Below, piece by piece: positions 8,792 through 17,856 of a stretch of DNA of 64,000 nucleotides. The notes below the pieces were generated by a model. It saw only the letters and a list, made by a program, of their open reading frames with translations. It had not been told where the DNA came from and ran no database searches. The stretch covers positions 3,218,184 through 3,282,183 of the forward strand of contig NZ_CP168006.1 in NCBI RefSeq assembly GCF_041521385.1, written 5' to 3'. The DNA comes from Alcaligenes faecalis (GTDB lineage: Bacteria; Pseudomonadota; Gammaproteobacteria; Burkholderiales; Burkholderiaceae_B). A program made the translations under genes and the position numbers. Positions within the stretch are counted from its first letter, which is position 1. Each line of letters starts with the position of its first letter.

Positions 8792-9876
8792 TGAGTACCG
8801 TAGAACTGAAGAGTCAGGATCGCGGCGCCGAGCTGCTGGAGCAGGTACAGCAAGCCCTGGCCACTACAACCCCGTTGTGTCTGCAAGGTGGCAATACCAA
8901 AGCCTTTCTGGGCAAAGCCGTGCAGGGGCAATCGTTGAGTCTGGCAGGCCATGAAGGTGTGGTCGATTATGATCCGGCGGAGCTGGTGGTAACGGTACGC
9001 GCCGGAACGTCCTTGCAAGCACTGGAGAACGTGCTGAACGAGCAAGGCCAATGCCTGCCTTTTGAGCCGCCTCTGTTTGATGGTCGAGCCACTGTTGGTG
9101 GAGCCACCGCCTGTGGTTTGTCGGGGCCGCGCCGTCCCTGGGTAGGTTCATTGCGAGACTATGTGCTGGGCTGTCGTTTGATCAGTGGCATGGGCACACA
9201 TATGCGCTTTGGTGGCCAGGTCATGAAGAACGTCGCCGGTTATGACGTGTCGCGCTTGATGGTTGGTGCGCAAGGCGCCTTGGGTGTGATTACGGAGGTG
9301 TCCTTCAAGGTCCTGCCGCGTCCACGTAGTCGCGCCAGTCTGGTGCTGGATGTTGTTCAGCAAGACATCGCGGGTTTATTGCGTGGCTGGCGTGATCAAA
9401 GTCGCCCCATTACGGGTGCTGCATGGCAGGACGGGCGTTTGCATGTGCGTCTGGAAGGGGGGGGCAGTTCGGTGCTGTTGGCCCAGGAGCAAATCGGCGG
9501 GGAACCCTTGGACTTGTCCTATTGGGATGATTTGGGCGAACAGCGCCTGGCGTTTTTCAAGCAGCCTGGTACCTTGTGGCGGATCGCCTTGCCCGTAGAC
9601 GCACCCGTACAAGCATGGCCCGGTGACATACTGGTGGATTGGGGTGGGGCCCAGTTGTGGCTGAAATCCGATGCGCCTGCCGAGCAGATTCACGTGCAGG
9701 CTCAAGCCTTGAAGGGGCATGCCCGTTGCTGGTCCGGGTCGGGAGCAGGGCAGGATGTCTTGCCCGAGCCTTTGCGGATATGGCATCAGCGTCTGAAGCA
9801 ACAACTGGACCCTGCCGGGATTTTTAATCCTGGTCGTCTCTTCTCTTCGCTGGAGTCCACATGCAAACACAATTGA
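8791..9876 (+). CDS. glcE: glycolate oxidase subunit GlcE (FAD-binding)
   Basis: A 361-residue second FAD-binding subunit of glycolate oxidase. The PCMH-type domain is visible with GGATACGLSGPRRPW (about residues 102-116) and MKNVAGYDVSRLMVGAQGAL, both typical of GlcE. Length agrees with E. coli GlcE (350 aa). Its ATG shares one base with the glcD stop codon, and glcF begins 16 bases before its own stop, so the three subunits are translationally coupled. Confidence 0.93.
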   Translation: MSTVELKSQDRGAELLEQVQQALATTTPLCLQGGNTKAFLGKAVQGQSLSLAGHEGVVDYDPAELVVTVRAGTSLQALENVLNEQGQCLPFEPPLFDGRATVGGATACGLSGPRRPWVGSLRDYVLGCRLISGMGTHMRFGGQVMKNVAGYDVSRLMVGAQGALGVITEVSFKVLPRPRSRASLVLDVVQQDIAGLLRGWRDQSRPITGAAWQDGRLHVRLEGGGSSVLLAQEQIGGEPLDLSYWDDLGEQRLAFFKQPGTLWRIALPVDAPVQAWPGDILVDWGGAQLWLKSDAPAEQIHVQAQALKGHARCWSGSGAGQDVLPEPLRIWHQRLKQQLDPAGIFNPGRLFSSLESTCKHN

Positions 9877-11081
9877 CACCATGGGCTCAGCAACTGCCGC
9901 AAGCCGAACAAGCTCAGGCTATTTTGCGCTCCTGTGTGCATTGCGGGTTCTGTAATGCCACCTGTCCAACTTATCTGGATCAGGGCAATGAGCTGGACGG
10001 CCCCCGTGGCCGTATTTACCTGATCAAGATGTTCCTGGAAGGCAAGGCGACCTCGGAGCTGACTCAGCATCACCTGGATCGCTGTCTGAGCTGCCGTAAC
10101 TGTGAAACGACCTGTCCTTCGGGGGTGAAGTATCACAACTTGCTCGATATTGGCCGGGCCGCCCTGGAGCTCAAAGTCAAGCGTCCTTTGAAAGACCGCG
10201 CCATGCGAGTCGCCTTGACGCAAATTCTCCCAGAGCCCGGTCGAGTCGGAGCCTTGCTGGGGGTAGCGCGAACCATGCGCCCCTTGCTGCCATCTTCTTT
10301 GCAGGAAAAAATCCCACCCAAGCAAAATGCGGATTTGACACGACCCGCACAGCGACACAGCAAACGTGTCCTGATGTTGGAAGGCTGTGTTCAGCCAGCC
10401 ATGGCACCTTCCATTAATGCCGCGACGGCCCGAGTGCTGGACCGCTTGGGTATCAGTGTGACGCCCATCGCTCAGGCAGGCTGCTGTGGGGCTTCGTCTT
10501 TTCACTTGGGTGCGCAAGAGCAAGGCCTGGAGCAGGCGCGTCGCAATATCGATGCCTGGTGGCCGCAGATTGAACAGGGGGCTGTGGCGATTGTGCAGAC
10601 CTCCAGCGGCTGCGGGGCCTTTGTGAAAGAGTACGTGGACTTGTTCAGACATGATCCGGTCTATGCCGAGCGCGCTCGCCGTGTCAGTGAACTGGCTAAA
10701 GATCTGGTCGAAGTGCTGGAGGAGCAGCCTTTGGAGGGGTGTCTGAATGCACAGACTCGCCCGCGTCTGGCCTTCCACTGTCCTTGTACCTTGCAGCATG
10801 CACAGAAACTGGGCGGTCGAGTCGAGGCCGTGCTGACTCGGCTGGGGTTTGATCTGGGGGTGGTGCCGGACAGTCATCTATGTTGCGGTTCAGCCGGTAC
10901 GTACTCTCTGACTCAACCCGAGATTGCCGGACGCCTGCGGGATCGCAAGATGGATGCGCTGGAAAGCAGCAAACCTGACTTGATTGTCACGGCCAATATG
11001 GCTTGCGGGAATCACTTGAATGGAGCTGGCCGCACGCCGGTCAAGCATTGGATTGAGCTGGTGGATCAATACCTGACGTAG
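9861..11081 (+). CDS. glcF: glycolate oxidase iron-sulfur subunit GlcF
   Basis: A 406-residue protein, as in E. coli (407 aa). Two ferredoxin-type [4Fe-4S] motifs, CVHCGFCNATCP and CLSCRNCETTCP (about residues 27-38 and 78-89), are followed by two CCG (heterodisulfide-reductase-like) domains containing GCCGAS and CCGSAGTYS. It carries electrons from the flavin subunits to the quinone pool. It is the last gene of the operon and is followed by a terminator-like palindrome at 11267. Confidence 0.94.
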   Translation: MQTQLTPWAQQLPQAEQAQAILRSCVHCGFCNATCPTYLDQGNELDGPRGRIYLIKMFLEGKATSELTQHHLDRCLSCRNCETTCPSGVKYHNLLDIGRAALELKVKRPLKDRAMRVALTQILPEPGRVGALLGVARTMRPLLPSSLQEKIPPKQNADLTRPAQRHSKRVLMLEGCVQPAMAPSINAATARVLDRLGISVTPIAQAGCCGASSFHLGAQEQGLEQARRNIDAWWPQIEQGAVAIVQTSSGCGAFVKEYVDLFRHDPVYAERARRVSELAKDLVEVLEEQPLEGCLNAQTRPRLAFHCPCTLQHAQKLGGRVEAVLTRLGFDLGVVPDSHLCCGSAGTYSLTQPEIAGRLRDRKMDALESSKPDLIVTANMACGNHLNGAGRTPVKHWIELVDQYLT

Positions 11082-11235
11082 GCGCAGGCCGGCAGACTGC
11101 TTGAGCCGTCGGGAGTCTTGCTGTTGCGCGTTGATGGGTACAGAAAGGCCCGGTTCTAGGCAGGCGTATCGTTTGCGTGTGAAGGTCGGGGCAGGAAGGG
11201 CAAAATGACGTGGTTTCGCCATCCTGCCTGTGCTT

Positions 11236-11319
11236 CAAAAAAGGCCCCACGCCACGCCTTTGGCTCGCTCCCCCTAAGGGGGAGCTTTTTGTCGGGGGGC
11301 CGAGCCTTGGGGGGGGCGA
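11236..11319. repeat. GC-rich intergenic repeat, copy A
   Basis: The stretch from 11272 (CCCTAAGGGGG onward) aligns base for base over 48 positions with 51568-51615, with roughly three quarters of bases identical. A related palindrome core occurs at 29763-29780. All three copies lie between genes. In copy A the palindromic part also serves as a terminator behind glcF. The rest of the 11082-11398 gap shows no gene. Confidence 0.55.
11267..11290 (+). terminator. terminator-like palindrome after glcF
   Basis: GCTCCCCC-TAA-GGGGGAGC is an eight-base perfect stem directly followed by TTTTT on the plus strand. It lies about 185 bases after the glcF stop. It is part of a dispersed GC-rich repeat, so termination may be a secondary property. 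Confidence 0.6.
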
Positions 11320-11398
11320 CGAGAAAAAAGCCCCCTCGACGGTGTGCTTGCGGCTGTCGCGTCGGCAGTCCGTTTGGCGGGAAAGGGGCGGTGCGGGC

Positions 11399-12352
11399 TT
11401 AGGCGGTCAGTTGTTTTTCGAGCTGGTCCAGTGTTTCATAGCAGGCCAGCACTGAGGCCACGCTGGAGTTGGGCTCGCGATTTTCCAGAATGGCTGCGAT
11501 AAACTCCCGGTCCTGCAATTCAATACCATCCATGGAGACATCCACCTGCGAGACGTCGATGATCTCGTCCTTGCCGGTGGTCAGATCGTCGTAGCGGGCC
11601 AGATAGGTTCCCTTGTCGCAGATGTAGCGAAAGAAGGTGCCAAAAGGCCCATCATTGTTGAACGATAGCGATAGCGTGCAAAGTGCCCCGCTTTCTGTCA
11701 GCAACTGGATGGACATGTCCATGGCAATGCCAAGCTCAGGATGAATAGGGCCTTGGATGGCATTGGCCTTGATGACTTTGGAGCCGGTCTGGTATTGAAA
11801 AAGATCGACGGTGTGCGCGGCATGATGCCAGAGCAGGTGGTCTGTCCAGGAACGCGGTTTGCCCAGGGCGTTGGTGTTGCTGCGGCGGAAAAAATAGGTC
11901 TGTACATCCATCTGCTGAATGTTCAATTCACCCGCCTGTATCTTTTGATGAATCCATTGGTGGCTGGGGTTGAAGCGGCGCGTGTGGCCAACCATGGCGA
12001 CGAGGCCCTTTTCCTGCTGCACCTGCAAAACTTCCTGGGCGCCGGCCAGGGTGTCCGCCAAGGGAATTTCAACCTGTACGTGTTTGCCTGCTTTCAGGCA
12101 GGCCAGTGTTTGCGCGGCGTGCATCTGCGTCGGGGTACACAAGATGACGGCATCAACTTCGCTACTGGCCAGCGCCTCGTTCAGATCGCCCGAGGCGTGG
12201 GGAACACCGTATTTTTGCGCTACTTCCTGGGCCTTGGCCTGGGTGCTGGACACGATATAGGTGACCTGGGCGTCGGGGATGCGGGCCAGGCCGTCCAGGT
12301 GCTTGATGCCGAAGGCGCCTGCGCCTACCAGTGCAATCTTGACTTTCTTCAT
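11399..12352 (-). CDS. ligC: 4-carboxy-2-hydroxymuconate-6-semialdehyde dehydrogenase
   Basis: A 317-residue Gfo/Idh/MocA-family NAD(P)-dependent enzyme with the Rossmann motif VGAGAFGIKHLDGL near the N-terminus and the VEIPLADTLAGAQEVL segment of the family. Length matches LigC (about 315 aa). It oxidises the hemiacetal form of the protocatechuate 4,5-cleavage product to 2-pyrone-4,6-dicarboxylate in the cytoplasm. The ATG at 12352 has an AAAGGAAA ribosome site; a start 11 codons further upstream is in frame but lacks support. It is the last gene of the minus-strand lig operon, 39 bases after ligB. Confidence 0.9.
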   Translation of the reverse strand: MKKVKIALVGAGAFGIKHLDGLARIPDAQVTYIVSSTQAKAQEVAQKYGVPHASGDLNEALASSEVDAVILCTPTQMHAAQTLACLKAGKHVQVEIPLADTLAGAQEVLQVQQEKGLVAMVGHTRRFNPSHQWIHQKIQAGELNIQQMDVQTYFFRRSNTNALGKPRSWTDHLLWHHAAHTVDLFQYQTGSKVIKANAIQGPIHPELGIAMDMSIQLLTESGALCTLSLSFNNDGPFGTFFRYICDKGTYLARYDDLTTGKDEIIDVSQVDVSMDGIELQDREFIAAILENREPNSSVASVLACYETLDQLEKQLTA

Positions 12353-12391
12353 TTCTATTTCCTTTCGTTCAGGGCGTGGGGCCAAGGCCGC

Positions 12392-13240
12392 TCACGCCGT
12401 CTCTTTGTTTTCAAGGATCAGGTGTCCGACCGCGGTATTGGAGGCGGGTACATGGTAAAAGCGGTGGCGCACATCGACATCTGGATTCATGGCGCCACGC
12501 GCGACCAGCCACATCACCAGCTCAATACCTTCCGAGCCTGCCTCACGCACATAGTCGATATGGGGCACGCGAGCCAGGGCATCGGGGTCGGCAATCAGGC
12601 GATCCAGAAACTCGTTGTCCCATTGCGCGTTGATCAGTCCGGCGCGCGGGCCTTGCAACTGGTGGCTCATGCCGCCTGTGCCCCAGATCTGGACATTCAG
12701 GTCTTCGTCATACGAGGCGACCGCGCGACCGATCGCTCGGCCCAAATCCAGACAACGCTGGCCGGAGGGGACCGGATACTGAACCACATTGACGTGCAAG
12801 GGGATGACGGGGCAAGGCCATTGTTCGACCTGACCGAACATCAGGGACAGCGGAACGGTCAGGCCATGGTCCACTTCCATTTTGTTGCACAAGGTCAGGT
12901 CGAAATCGTCCTGAATGACCGAGTGGGCAATGTGGGCCGCCAGTTCGGGGTGCCCTTGTACTGTGGGAACCGGGCGTTTGCCCCAGCCTTCGTCACTGGG
13001 TTCAAACGAAGCGCCGGTGCCCAGAGCAAACGTAGGAATCAGGTCCAGGCTGAAGTTGTTGGCGTGGTCGTTGTAGACCAGGATGATGACATCCGGCTTG
13101 TTTTCCTGCTCCCATTGCTTGGAAAACTCGTAGCCGTCGAACACTTTTTTCCAGTAGGGCTCGGTGTGCTTGCCCAGGTCCAATGCGGCACCGATAGCAG
13201 GAACGTGCGAGGTATAAACAGAGTGTTTGATTTTTGCCAT
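12392..13240 (-). CDS. ligB: protocatechuate 4,5-dioxygenase beta subunit
   Basis: A 282-residue type II (LigB superfamily) extradiol dioxygenase subunit. Fe(II) ligands His12, His59 and Glu240 are visible in SHVPA, YNDHAN and GSEGIELVMW; His193 in GGMSHQLQGPRAG and His125 in VDHG complete the site known from Sphingobium LigB (there His12, His61, Glu242, His195, His127). With LigA it cleaves protocatechuate between C4 and C5 to 4-carboxy-2-hydroxymuconate-6-semialdehyde. ligA ends 12 bases upstream, consistent with coupled synthesis of the heteromer. Confidence 0.95.
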   Translation of the reverse strand: MAKIKHSVYTSHVPAIGAALDLGKHTEPYWKKVFDGYEFSKQWEQENKPDVIILVYNDHANNFSLDLIPTFALGTGASFEPSDEGWGKRPVPTVQGHPELAAHIAHSVIQDDFDLTLCNKMEVDHGLTVPLSLMFGQVEQWPCPVIPLHVNVVQYPVPSGQRCLDLGRAIGRAVASYDEDLNVQIWGTGGMSHQLQGPRAGLINAQWDNEFLDRLIADPDALARVPHIDYVREAGSEGIELVMWLVARGAMNPDVDVRHRFYHVPASNTAVGHLILENKETA

Positions 13241-13252
13241 GATAGGTTCCGG

Positions 13253-13645
13253 TTATTTTTCTTGTTCGTGTAAGTAGCGGTTGCCCTCGGGGGAGCGGCC
13301 ACCCTTGAGCATCATTTCCCGATAGTCCTGTTCGCTCATCCCGGTCATGCTGCCCGCCATTTGTTGGAAGGACAGGCCATCGGTAGCGCCGATCTTGGCC
13401 AGAAAGTAGATATTGCCGCCCAGTTGCATGCAGCGATTCAGGTCACGGCTGAGCACGGCCTGTTTTTGCTCCGCGCTCATGGGCCATTCATCCAGATAGG
13501 CGGACTCGTCCGCTTTAAAGCGGGCCCGGTTTTCTGCCTTCATCAGTGACATGCAAAATTGGTTCAGGTGGTAACCCTTACGCGATTGTTCCGAGTCAAA
13601 AATAATCGTTCCCGGTATATTCTGGTACGGTTTGTCCAGTGCCAT
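13253..13645 (-). CDS. ligA: protocatechuate 4,5-dioxygenase alpha subunit
   Basis: A 130-residue all-helical small subunit of the LigAB dioxygenase (Sphingobium LigA has 139 aa). The segments MKAENRARFKADE and GGNIYFLAKIGATDG are characteristic. It caps the active site of LigB but carries no iron ligand. The ATG at 13645 has a GAGGAG ribosome site eight bases upstream. It lies between ligI and ligB. Confidence 0.93.
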   Translation of the reverse strand: MALDKPYQNIPGTIIFDSEQSRKGYHLNQFCMSLMKAENRARFKADESAYLDEWPMSAEQKQAVLSRDLNRCMQLGGNIYFLAKIGATDGLSFQQMAGSMTGMSEQDYREMMLKGGRSPEGNRYLHEQEK

Positions 13646-13661
13646 CGTTATCTCCTCAAAT

Positions 13662-14582
13662 TCATGTCAACTCTTCTGGCCAATACAGGCGCATTGGGTT
13701 GTCCACCAGTAGTAATTGTTGCTCTGCGGGACTGGGCGCAATTTGTGCCACGTAGTCAACCAGCAAACCGTCATCGGGCATATGGTCTTTCAGGTTGGGG
13801 TGGGGCCAGTCAGTGCCAAACAAAACGCGATCGGGGAATTGCTGCATCAATCGGCGGGCAAATGGCACAACATCCTGATACGCATGCTGCTCGCCATGCA
13901 GGGCGGCAGGACCGCTTTTGCTCAGACGCTCAGGGCATGAGAGCTTGGACCAGATGTTCGGGTGTTCGGCCATCAAGCGTACGAACAGGTCGAACTCGGC
14001 ACTCTCTGCTCCTTTGCTGACATCCGGACGACCCATGTGGTCAACAACCACTGTGGTCGGTAGACCAGTGAAAAAATCCCATAGCTCTGGCAAATCCTGT
14101 GCCTCGAAGTACACCACCACCTGCCAGCCCAAAGGCGCTATTTTATGGGCAACCTTCAGCAGTTCCTCTTTGGGCGTGAAATCGACCAGACGTTTGACAA
14201 AATTGAAACGTACCCCGCGCACACCCGCCTGGTGCATAGTCTCCAACTGCTGTTGCGTGACATCCGAGCCCAAGGTGACAACGCCACGCGCCTTGCCGTG
14301 TGAGGCCAGTAAGGCATCGATCAGGGCGCGGTTGTCCTTGCCGTGACAGGTGGCTTGCACAATGATGTTGCGGGCAAAACCCAGGTGGTCGCGCAAGGCA
14401 AACAACTGCTGTTTGCTGGCATCGCAAGGCGTGTATTTGCGCTCGGGGGCGAAGGGGAACTGCTCAGCGGGGCCAAACACATGGCAGTGAGCATCAACCG
14501 CACCAGCCGGCAACTGGAGCCGGGGTTTGGAGGGGGCGGCGTACCAGTCCAGCCAGCCGGGGGTTTTCTCAAAATGGCTCAT
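13662..14582 (-). CDS. ligI: 2-pyrone-4,6-dicarboxylate lactonase
   Basis: A 306-residue amidohydrolase-superfamily TIM barrel. VDAHCHVFGP (the HxH strand), FALRDHLGFARNIIVQATCH, VVVDHMGRPDV and FGTDWPHPN match LigI closely. It hydrolyses the pyrone to 4-oxalomesaconate; LigI is known not to need the usual metal of its superfamily. Two consecutive ATG codons (14585 and 14582) follow GAAGGAAGG; the second has the better spacing and is used here. A longer frame to 14690 overlaps ligK and is rejected. Confidence 0.93.
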   Translation of the reverse strand: MSHFEKTPGWLDWYAAPSKPRLQLPAGAVDAHCHVFGPAEQFPFAPERKYTPCDASKQQLFALRDHLGFARNIIVQATCHGKDNRALIDALLASHGKARGVVTLGSDVTQQQLETMHQAGVRGVRFNFVKRLVDFTPKEELLKVAHKIAPLGWQVVVYFEAQDLPELWDFFTGLPTTVVVDHMGRPDVSKGAESAEFDLFVRLMAEHPNIWSKLSCPERLSKSGPAALHGEQHAYQDVVPFARRLMQQFPDRVLFGTDWPHPNLKDHMPDDGLLVDYVAQIAPSPAEQQLLLVDNPMRLYWPEELT

Positions 14583-14592
14583 CATCCTTCCT

Positions 14593-15276
14593 TCAGTCGA
14601 TATAGCGGAGCCCGGCTTTCTCCAGGGGTTCGCGCATCTTGTACATATCCAGGCCCAGTACACCGCTGGCCAGCTTGGCGCGTTTTTCACCCTCGAAGCT
14701 TTCTCGTTTTTGGGCAGCGGCCAGCGTGGCTACGGCCTTGGCGGCGGGCACGCACACCACGCCATCATCGTCAGCCACAATGACATCGCCAGGTGTGACC
14801 CACATGCCGGCACACACGACCGGGATATTGACCGAACCCAAGGTGGCCTTGATGGTGCCCTTGGAGGAGATGGCCTTGCTCCAGACGGGAAAGTTCATCG
14901 CCTGCAAGGTGTTGATGTCCCGCACTCCGGCGTCAATGATCAAGGCGCGTGCTCCACGGGCCTGGAAGCTGGTGGCCAGCAGGTCACCAAAATAGCCGTC
15001 GCTACACTCCGAGGTCACCGCCGCGACCACGATATCGCCGGGCTGAATCTGCTCGGCGACGACGTGCATCATCCAGTTGTCGCCCGGTTGCAGCAGCACC
15101 GTGACGGCGGTGCCGGAGACTTGCTGACCAGAGTAAATCGGGCGCATATAAGGTTTGAGCAGACCGACACGGCCCATGGCCTCGTGAACAGTGGCCGAGC
15201 CCAGGGCCGCCAGTGCATCGGCGGCCTGGCGGTCGGCACGTTGAATGTTGCGGTACACGACACCCAGTTCGTACAT
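14593..15276 (-). CDS. ligK: 4-carboxy-4-hydroxy-2-oxoadipate aldolase
   Basis: A 227-residue RraA-like class II aldolase (HMG/CHA aldolase family). The [17 protein letters not shown] segment and the [10 protein letters not shown] motif, which contributes to the divalent-metal and pyruvate site, are present. It splits 4-carboxy-4-hydroxy-2-oxoadipate into pyruvate and oxaloacetate, the last step of the 4,5-cleavage pathway. It lies between ligJ and ligI with gaps of 32 and 10 bases. Confidence 0.92.
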   Translation of the reverse strand: MYELGVVYRNIQRADRQAADALAALGSATVHEAMGRVGLLKPYMRPIYSGQQVSGTAVTVLLQPGDNWMMHVVAEQIQPGDIVVAAVTSECSDGYFGDLLATSFQARGARALIIDAGVRDINTLQAMNFPVWSKAISSKGTIKATLGSVNIPVVCAGMWVTPGDVIVADDDGVVCVPAAKAVATLAAAQKRESFEGEKRAKLASGVLGLDMYKMREPLEKAGLRYID

Positions 15277-15308
15277 GGTTGTTTCCTTGGTGAATGGTTG
15301 CAGGCGGC

Positions 15309-16337
15309 TTACAAGCCTTTTTTCTTCAGGGCAGCGTCCAGACGCGGAAACACGCGGCGTGCGTTGCCTTCGTAGATCTGGTGACGTTCCTGTTCGCTCA
15401 GGTTAAGCGTGGCTTCGATATAGCGTTTGGTATCGTCGTAGTAGTGGCCGGTCGTGGGGTCAATGCCGCGCACCGCACCAATCATCTCGCTGGCAAACAG
15501 GATGTTCTTGACAGGGATAACCTCAGTCAGCAGGTCGATGCCTGGCTGGTGGTACACGCAGGTGTCAAAGAAAATGTTGTTGAGCAGGTGCTCGTCCAGC
15601 AGGGGTTTTTTCAGCTCCTGTGCCAGACCACGGAAACGGCCCCAGTGATAGGGCACAGCGCCGCCACCATGAGGGATCAGGAACTTGAGCGTGGGAAAGT
15701 CCTTGAACAGATCGCTGGTCAGGCATTGCATGAAGGCAGTGGTGTCCGCGTTCAGATAATGGGCGCCGGTGGTGTGAAAGCAGGCATTGCAACTGGTGGA
15801 GACGTGGATCATGGCAGGAATGTCGTACTCCACCATTTTTTCGTAAATGGGGTACCAGGAGCGGTCGGACAGCGGTGGGGCCGTCCAGTGGCCACCGGAT
15901 GGGTCGGGGTTCAGGTTGATGCCGACGTTGCCATATTCTTCTACACACTTGACCAGCTCGGGAATGCAGGTCTTGGGGTCCACGCCCGGTGATTGCGGGA
16001 GCATGGCAGCCGGGATGAAATGGTCTGGAAACAGTTCGCTGACGCGATAGCACAGTTCGTTGCAAATGGCGGCCCAGGTGCTGGAGGTCTCGAAGTTGCC
16101 GATATGGTGGGCCATGAAACTGGCACGGGGACTGAAGATGGTCAGGTCCGAGCCGCGTTGCTTCATCAGCTTGAGCTGGTTGTTCTCGATGGTCTCGCGG
16201 ATCTCGTCATCGCTGATCTTCAGATCACTGGCGCGGGGCGTTTTGCTGGGATCTTTCAGGCCGGCGATCTGCAAGTCGCGCCAGGCCCCCAGTGCGGCAG
16301 GGGCCGTGGTGTAGTGCCCGTGTACGTCGATGATCAT
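15309..16337 (-). CDS. ligJ: 4-oxalomesaconate hydratase
   Basis: A 342-residue amidohydrolase-2 family protein; LigJ of Sphingobium has 341 aa. The N-terminal [12 protein letters not shown] provides the metal-binding HxH, and [14 protein letters not shown] and FASEMIG follow the family pattern. It adds water to the enol form of 4-oxalomesaconate, giving 4-carboxy-4-hydroxy-2-oxoadipate. The frame stays open upstream to 16883, but that extension runs into pcaK in another frame; the ATG at 16337 follows a GGAG-type site and gives the family length. Confidence 0.92.
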   Translation of the reverse strand: MIIDVHGHYTTAPAALGAWRDLQIAGLKDPSKTPRASDLKISDDEIRETIENNQLKLMKQRGSDLTIFSPRASFMAHHIGNFETSSTWAAICNELCYRVSELFPDHFIPAAMLPQSPGVDPKTCIPELVKCVEEYGNVGINLNPDPSGGHWTAPPLSDRSWYPIYEKMVEYDIPAMIHVSTSCNACFHTTGAHYLNADTTAFMQCLTSDLFKDFPTLKFLIPHGGGAVPYHWGRFRGLAQELKKPLLDEHLLNNIFFDTCVYHQPGIDLLTEVIPVKNILFASEMIGAVRGIDPTTGHYYDDTKRYIEATLNLSEQERHQIYEGNARRVFPRLDAALKKKGL

Positions 16338-16369
16338 GGAAGGGTCTCCTGCGTCTTGATGCTTAAGGG

Positions 16370-17740
16370 TTAATGAGAGGGGGTAACCGTGCCGCCTTGA
16401 GGCTGTGCACGGCTGTATTGCTTGATGAGAAGGGCGGCCATGGCGATGACGCCAGGGATGGCCACCACGGTAAAGATCTGGCTGAAATCCAGCTCGCGTG
16501 CCGTCAGCTCGGCCACCAGGAAAGAACCGGCAATGCCGCCAAAACGGCCAATGCCCAGCATCCAGGCCACGCCCGTGGCGCGTCCCCGAGTGGGGTAGTA
16601 GGCGGCCGCCAGTGCAGGCATGGAGGACTGCGCGGTATTCATCAGCGTGCCGGCCAGAAAGACGACCACGACCAAGCCACCCAGGTGTCCGGCCATCTGG
16701 CCTATCCACCAGATGGATAGCGCGGTCAGTGCGTAACCCAGCGCGATGATGCGGTTGGCGTTGAAGCGATCCATCAACCAGCCAGAGAGCACCGCACCCA
16801 CACCACCCAATGGGAAGAGGGCGGCGACCAGTGTGCTGGTTTGGGATGCCAGTCCGGCCTCTTTGAACAGTACGGGCATCCAATTCATCAAGGCGTAGAA
16901 AATGACCAGCCCCATAAAGTAGGCCAGCCAGAGCATGAGTGATCCCAAGCGGTATTCACGCGATAACACGATACCGATGCCACTGTTGACGGCAGGCTGG
17001 GGGCTGGCCTCGCTCAGGGTAAAGCGTTGGATGCCCTCTACGGCCTTGCCGGCAATGGGAGCCAGCGCCCGGCGGATACGGTCGGCGGAGTCATTTCGGG
17101 CGACCATGTGGCGCACGGACTCGGGCAGCTTCGGGATCAGCACGATCAGTAGCAGCAGGGGGGCAATGCCACCCAATATCAAGACACTGCGCCAGCCAAA
17201 TTGGGGAATCATCCAGGAGGCCAGAAAGCCGCCCAGGGCGGCACCCAGAGGAAAGCCGCAGAACATGGCATTGGTCAGGGTGGCGCGACGGGCATCGGGG
17301 CAGTATTCGCTCATCAAGGTGACCGCGTTGGGCATGGCGGCTCCCAGGCCCAAGCCGGTTACAAAGCGCAGAACGGCCAATGTCCAGATGTCCGGGGAGA
17401 AGCCTGAGGCCAGGCAGGCGAGGGCAAAGACGGCTACCGAGCTGACCAGCACCGTCTTTCTGCCCAGCCGATCAGCCAGTGGCCCGGACAGCAAGGCCCC
17501 GGTTGCCAGACCGAACAGGGCGGCGCTGAGTACGGGTGCCAGGGCGGGTTTGCTGACGCCCCATTCGGCGATCAAAGAGGGAGCGATATAGCCGATGGCT
17601 GCCGTATCAAAGCCATCGAGCAGCACGATCAGAAAGCACAAACTGAAAATGAGCCATTGAAAGCCAGAGAAGGGATGCTCATTGAGCAGCGTTTGCACAT
17701 CAAGGCTTGGCTGGTCTGGGTTATTGGCTAGGGGTGTCAT
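16370..17740 (-). CDS. pcaK: MFS aromatic acid:H+ symporter (PcaK-like)
   Basis: A 456-residue, 12-segment major facilitator of the AAHS family. DGFDTAAIGYIAPSL in the first membrane segment holds the acidic residue conserved in PcaK, and GPLADRLGRKTVLV is the loop 2-3 signature. It imports protocatechuate and/or 4-hydroxybenzoate. Being the second gene of the galD-lig operon it feeds that pathway directly. The exact substrate cannot be fixed from sequence. Confidence 0.87.
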   Translation of the reverse strand: MTPLANNPDQPSLDVQTLLNEHPFSGFQWLIFSLCFLIVLLDGFDTAAIGYIAPSLIAEWGVSKPALAPVLSAALFGLATGALLSGPLADRLGRKTVLVSSVAVFALACLASGFSPDIWTLAVLRFVTGLGLGAAMPNAVTLMSEYCPDARRATLTNAMFCGFPLGAALGGFLASWMIPQFGWRSVLILGGIAPLLLLIVLIPKLPESVRHMVARNDSADRIRRALAPIAGKAVEGIQRFTLSEASPQPAVNSGIGIVLSREYRLGSLMLWLAYFMGLVIFYALMNWMPVLFKEAGLASQTSTLVAALFPLGGVGAVLSGWLMDRFNANRIIALGYALTALSIWWIGQMAGHLGGLVVVVFLAGTLMNTAQSSMPALAAAYYPTRGRATGVAWMLGIGRFGGIAGSFLVAELTARELDFSQIFTVVAIPGVIAMAALLIKQYSRAQPQGGTVTPSH

Positions 17741-17856
17741 GGTTTGTCTCGTCCAATATCATTGTTTTTCGGTGGGCACCGTATGCGCGGGCGCAGCCCA
17801 CCCCCTGACACCACAGTGGCGCAAGCCCTGCGGTGTTGTTTTTGTTTGAAATGCGT

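Noticed and set aside
9786..10877. 363-codon minus-strand frame opposite glcF
   Set aside because: Antisense to an iron-sulfur subunit with clear cysteine motifs.
11741..13273. 510-codon plus-strand frame opposite ligC-ligB
   Set aside because: It is antisense to two clear enzyme genes; long antisense frames are expected in GC-rich coding DNA.
16338..16883. N-terminal extension of ligJ
   Set aside because: It would overlap pcaK in another frame and add about 180 residues absent from the LigJ family; the ATG at 16337 gives the family length.
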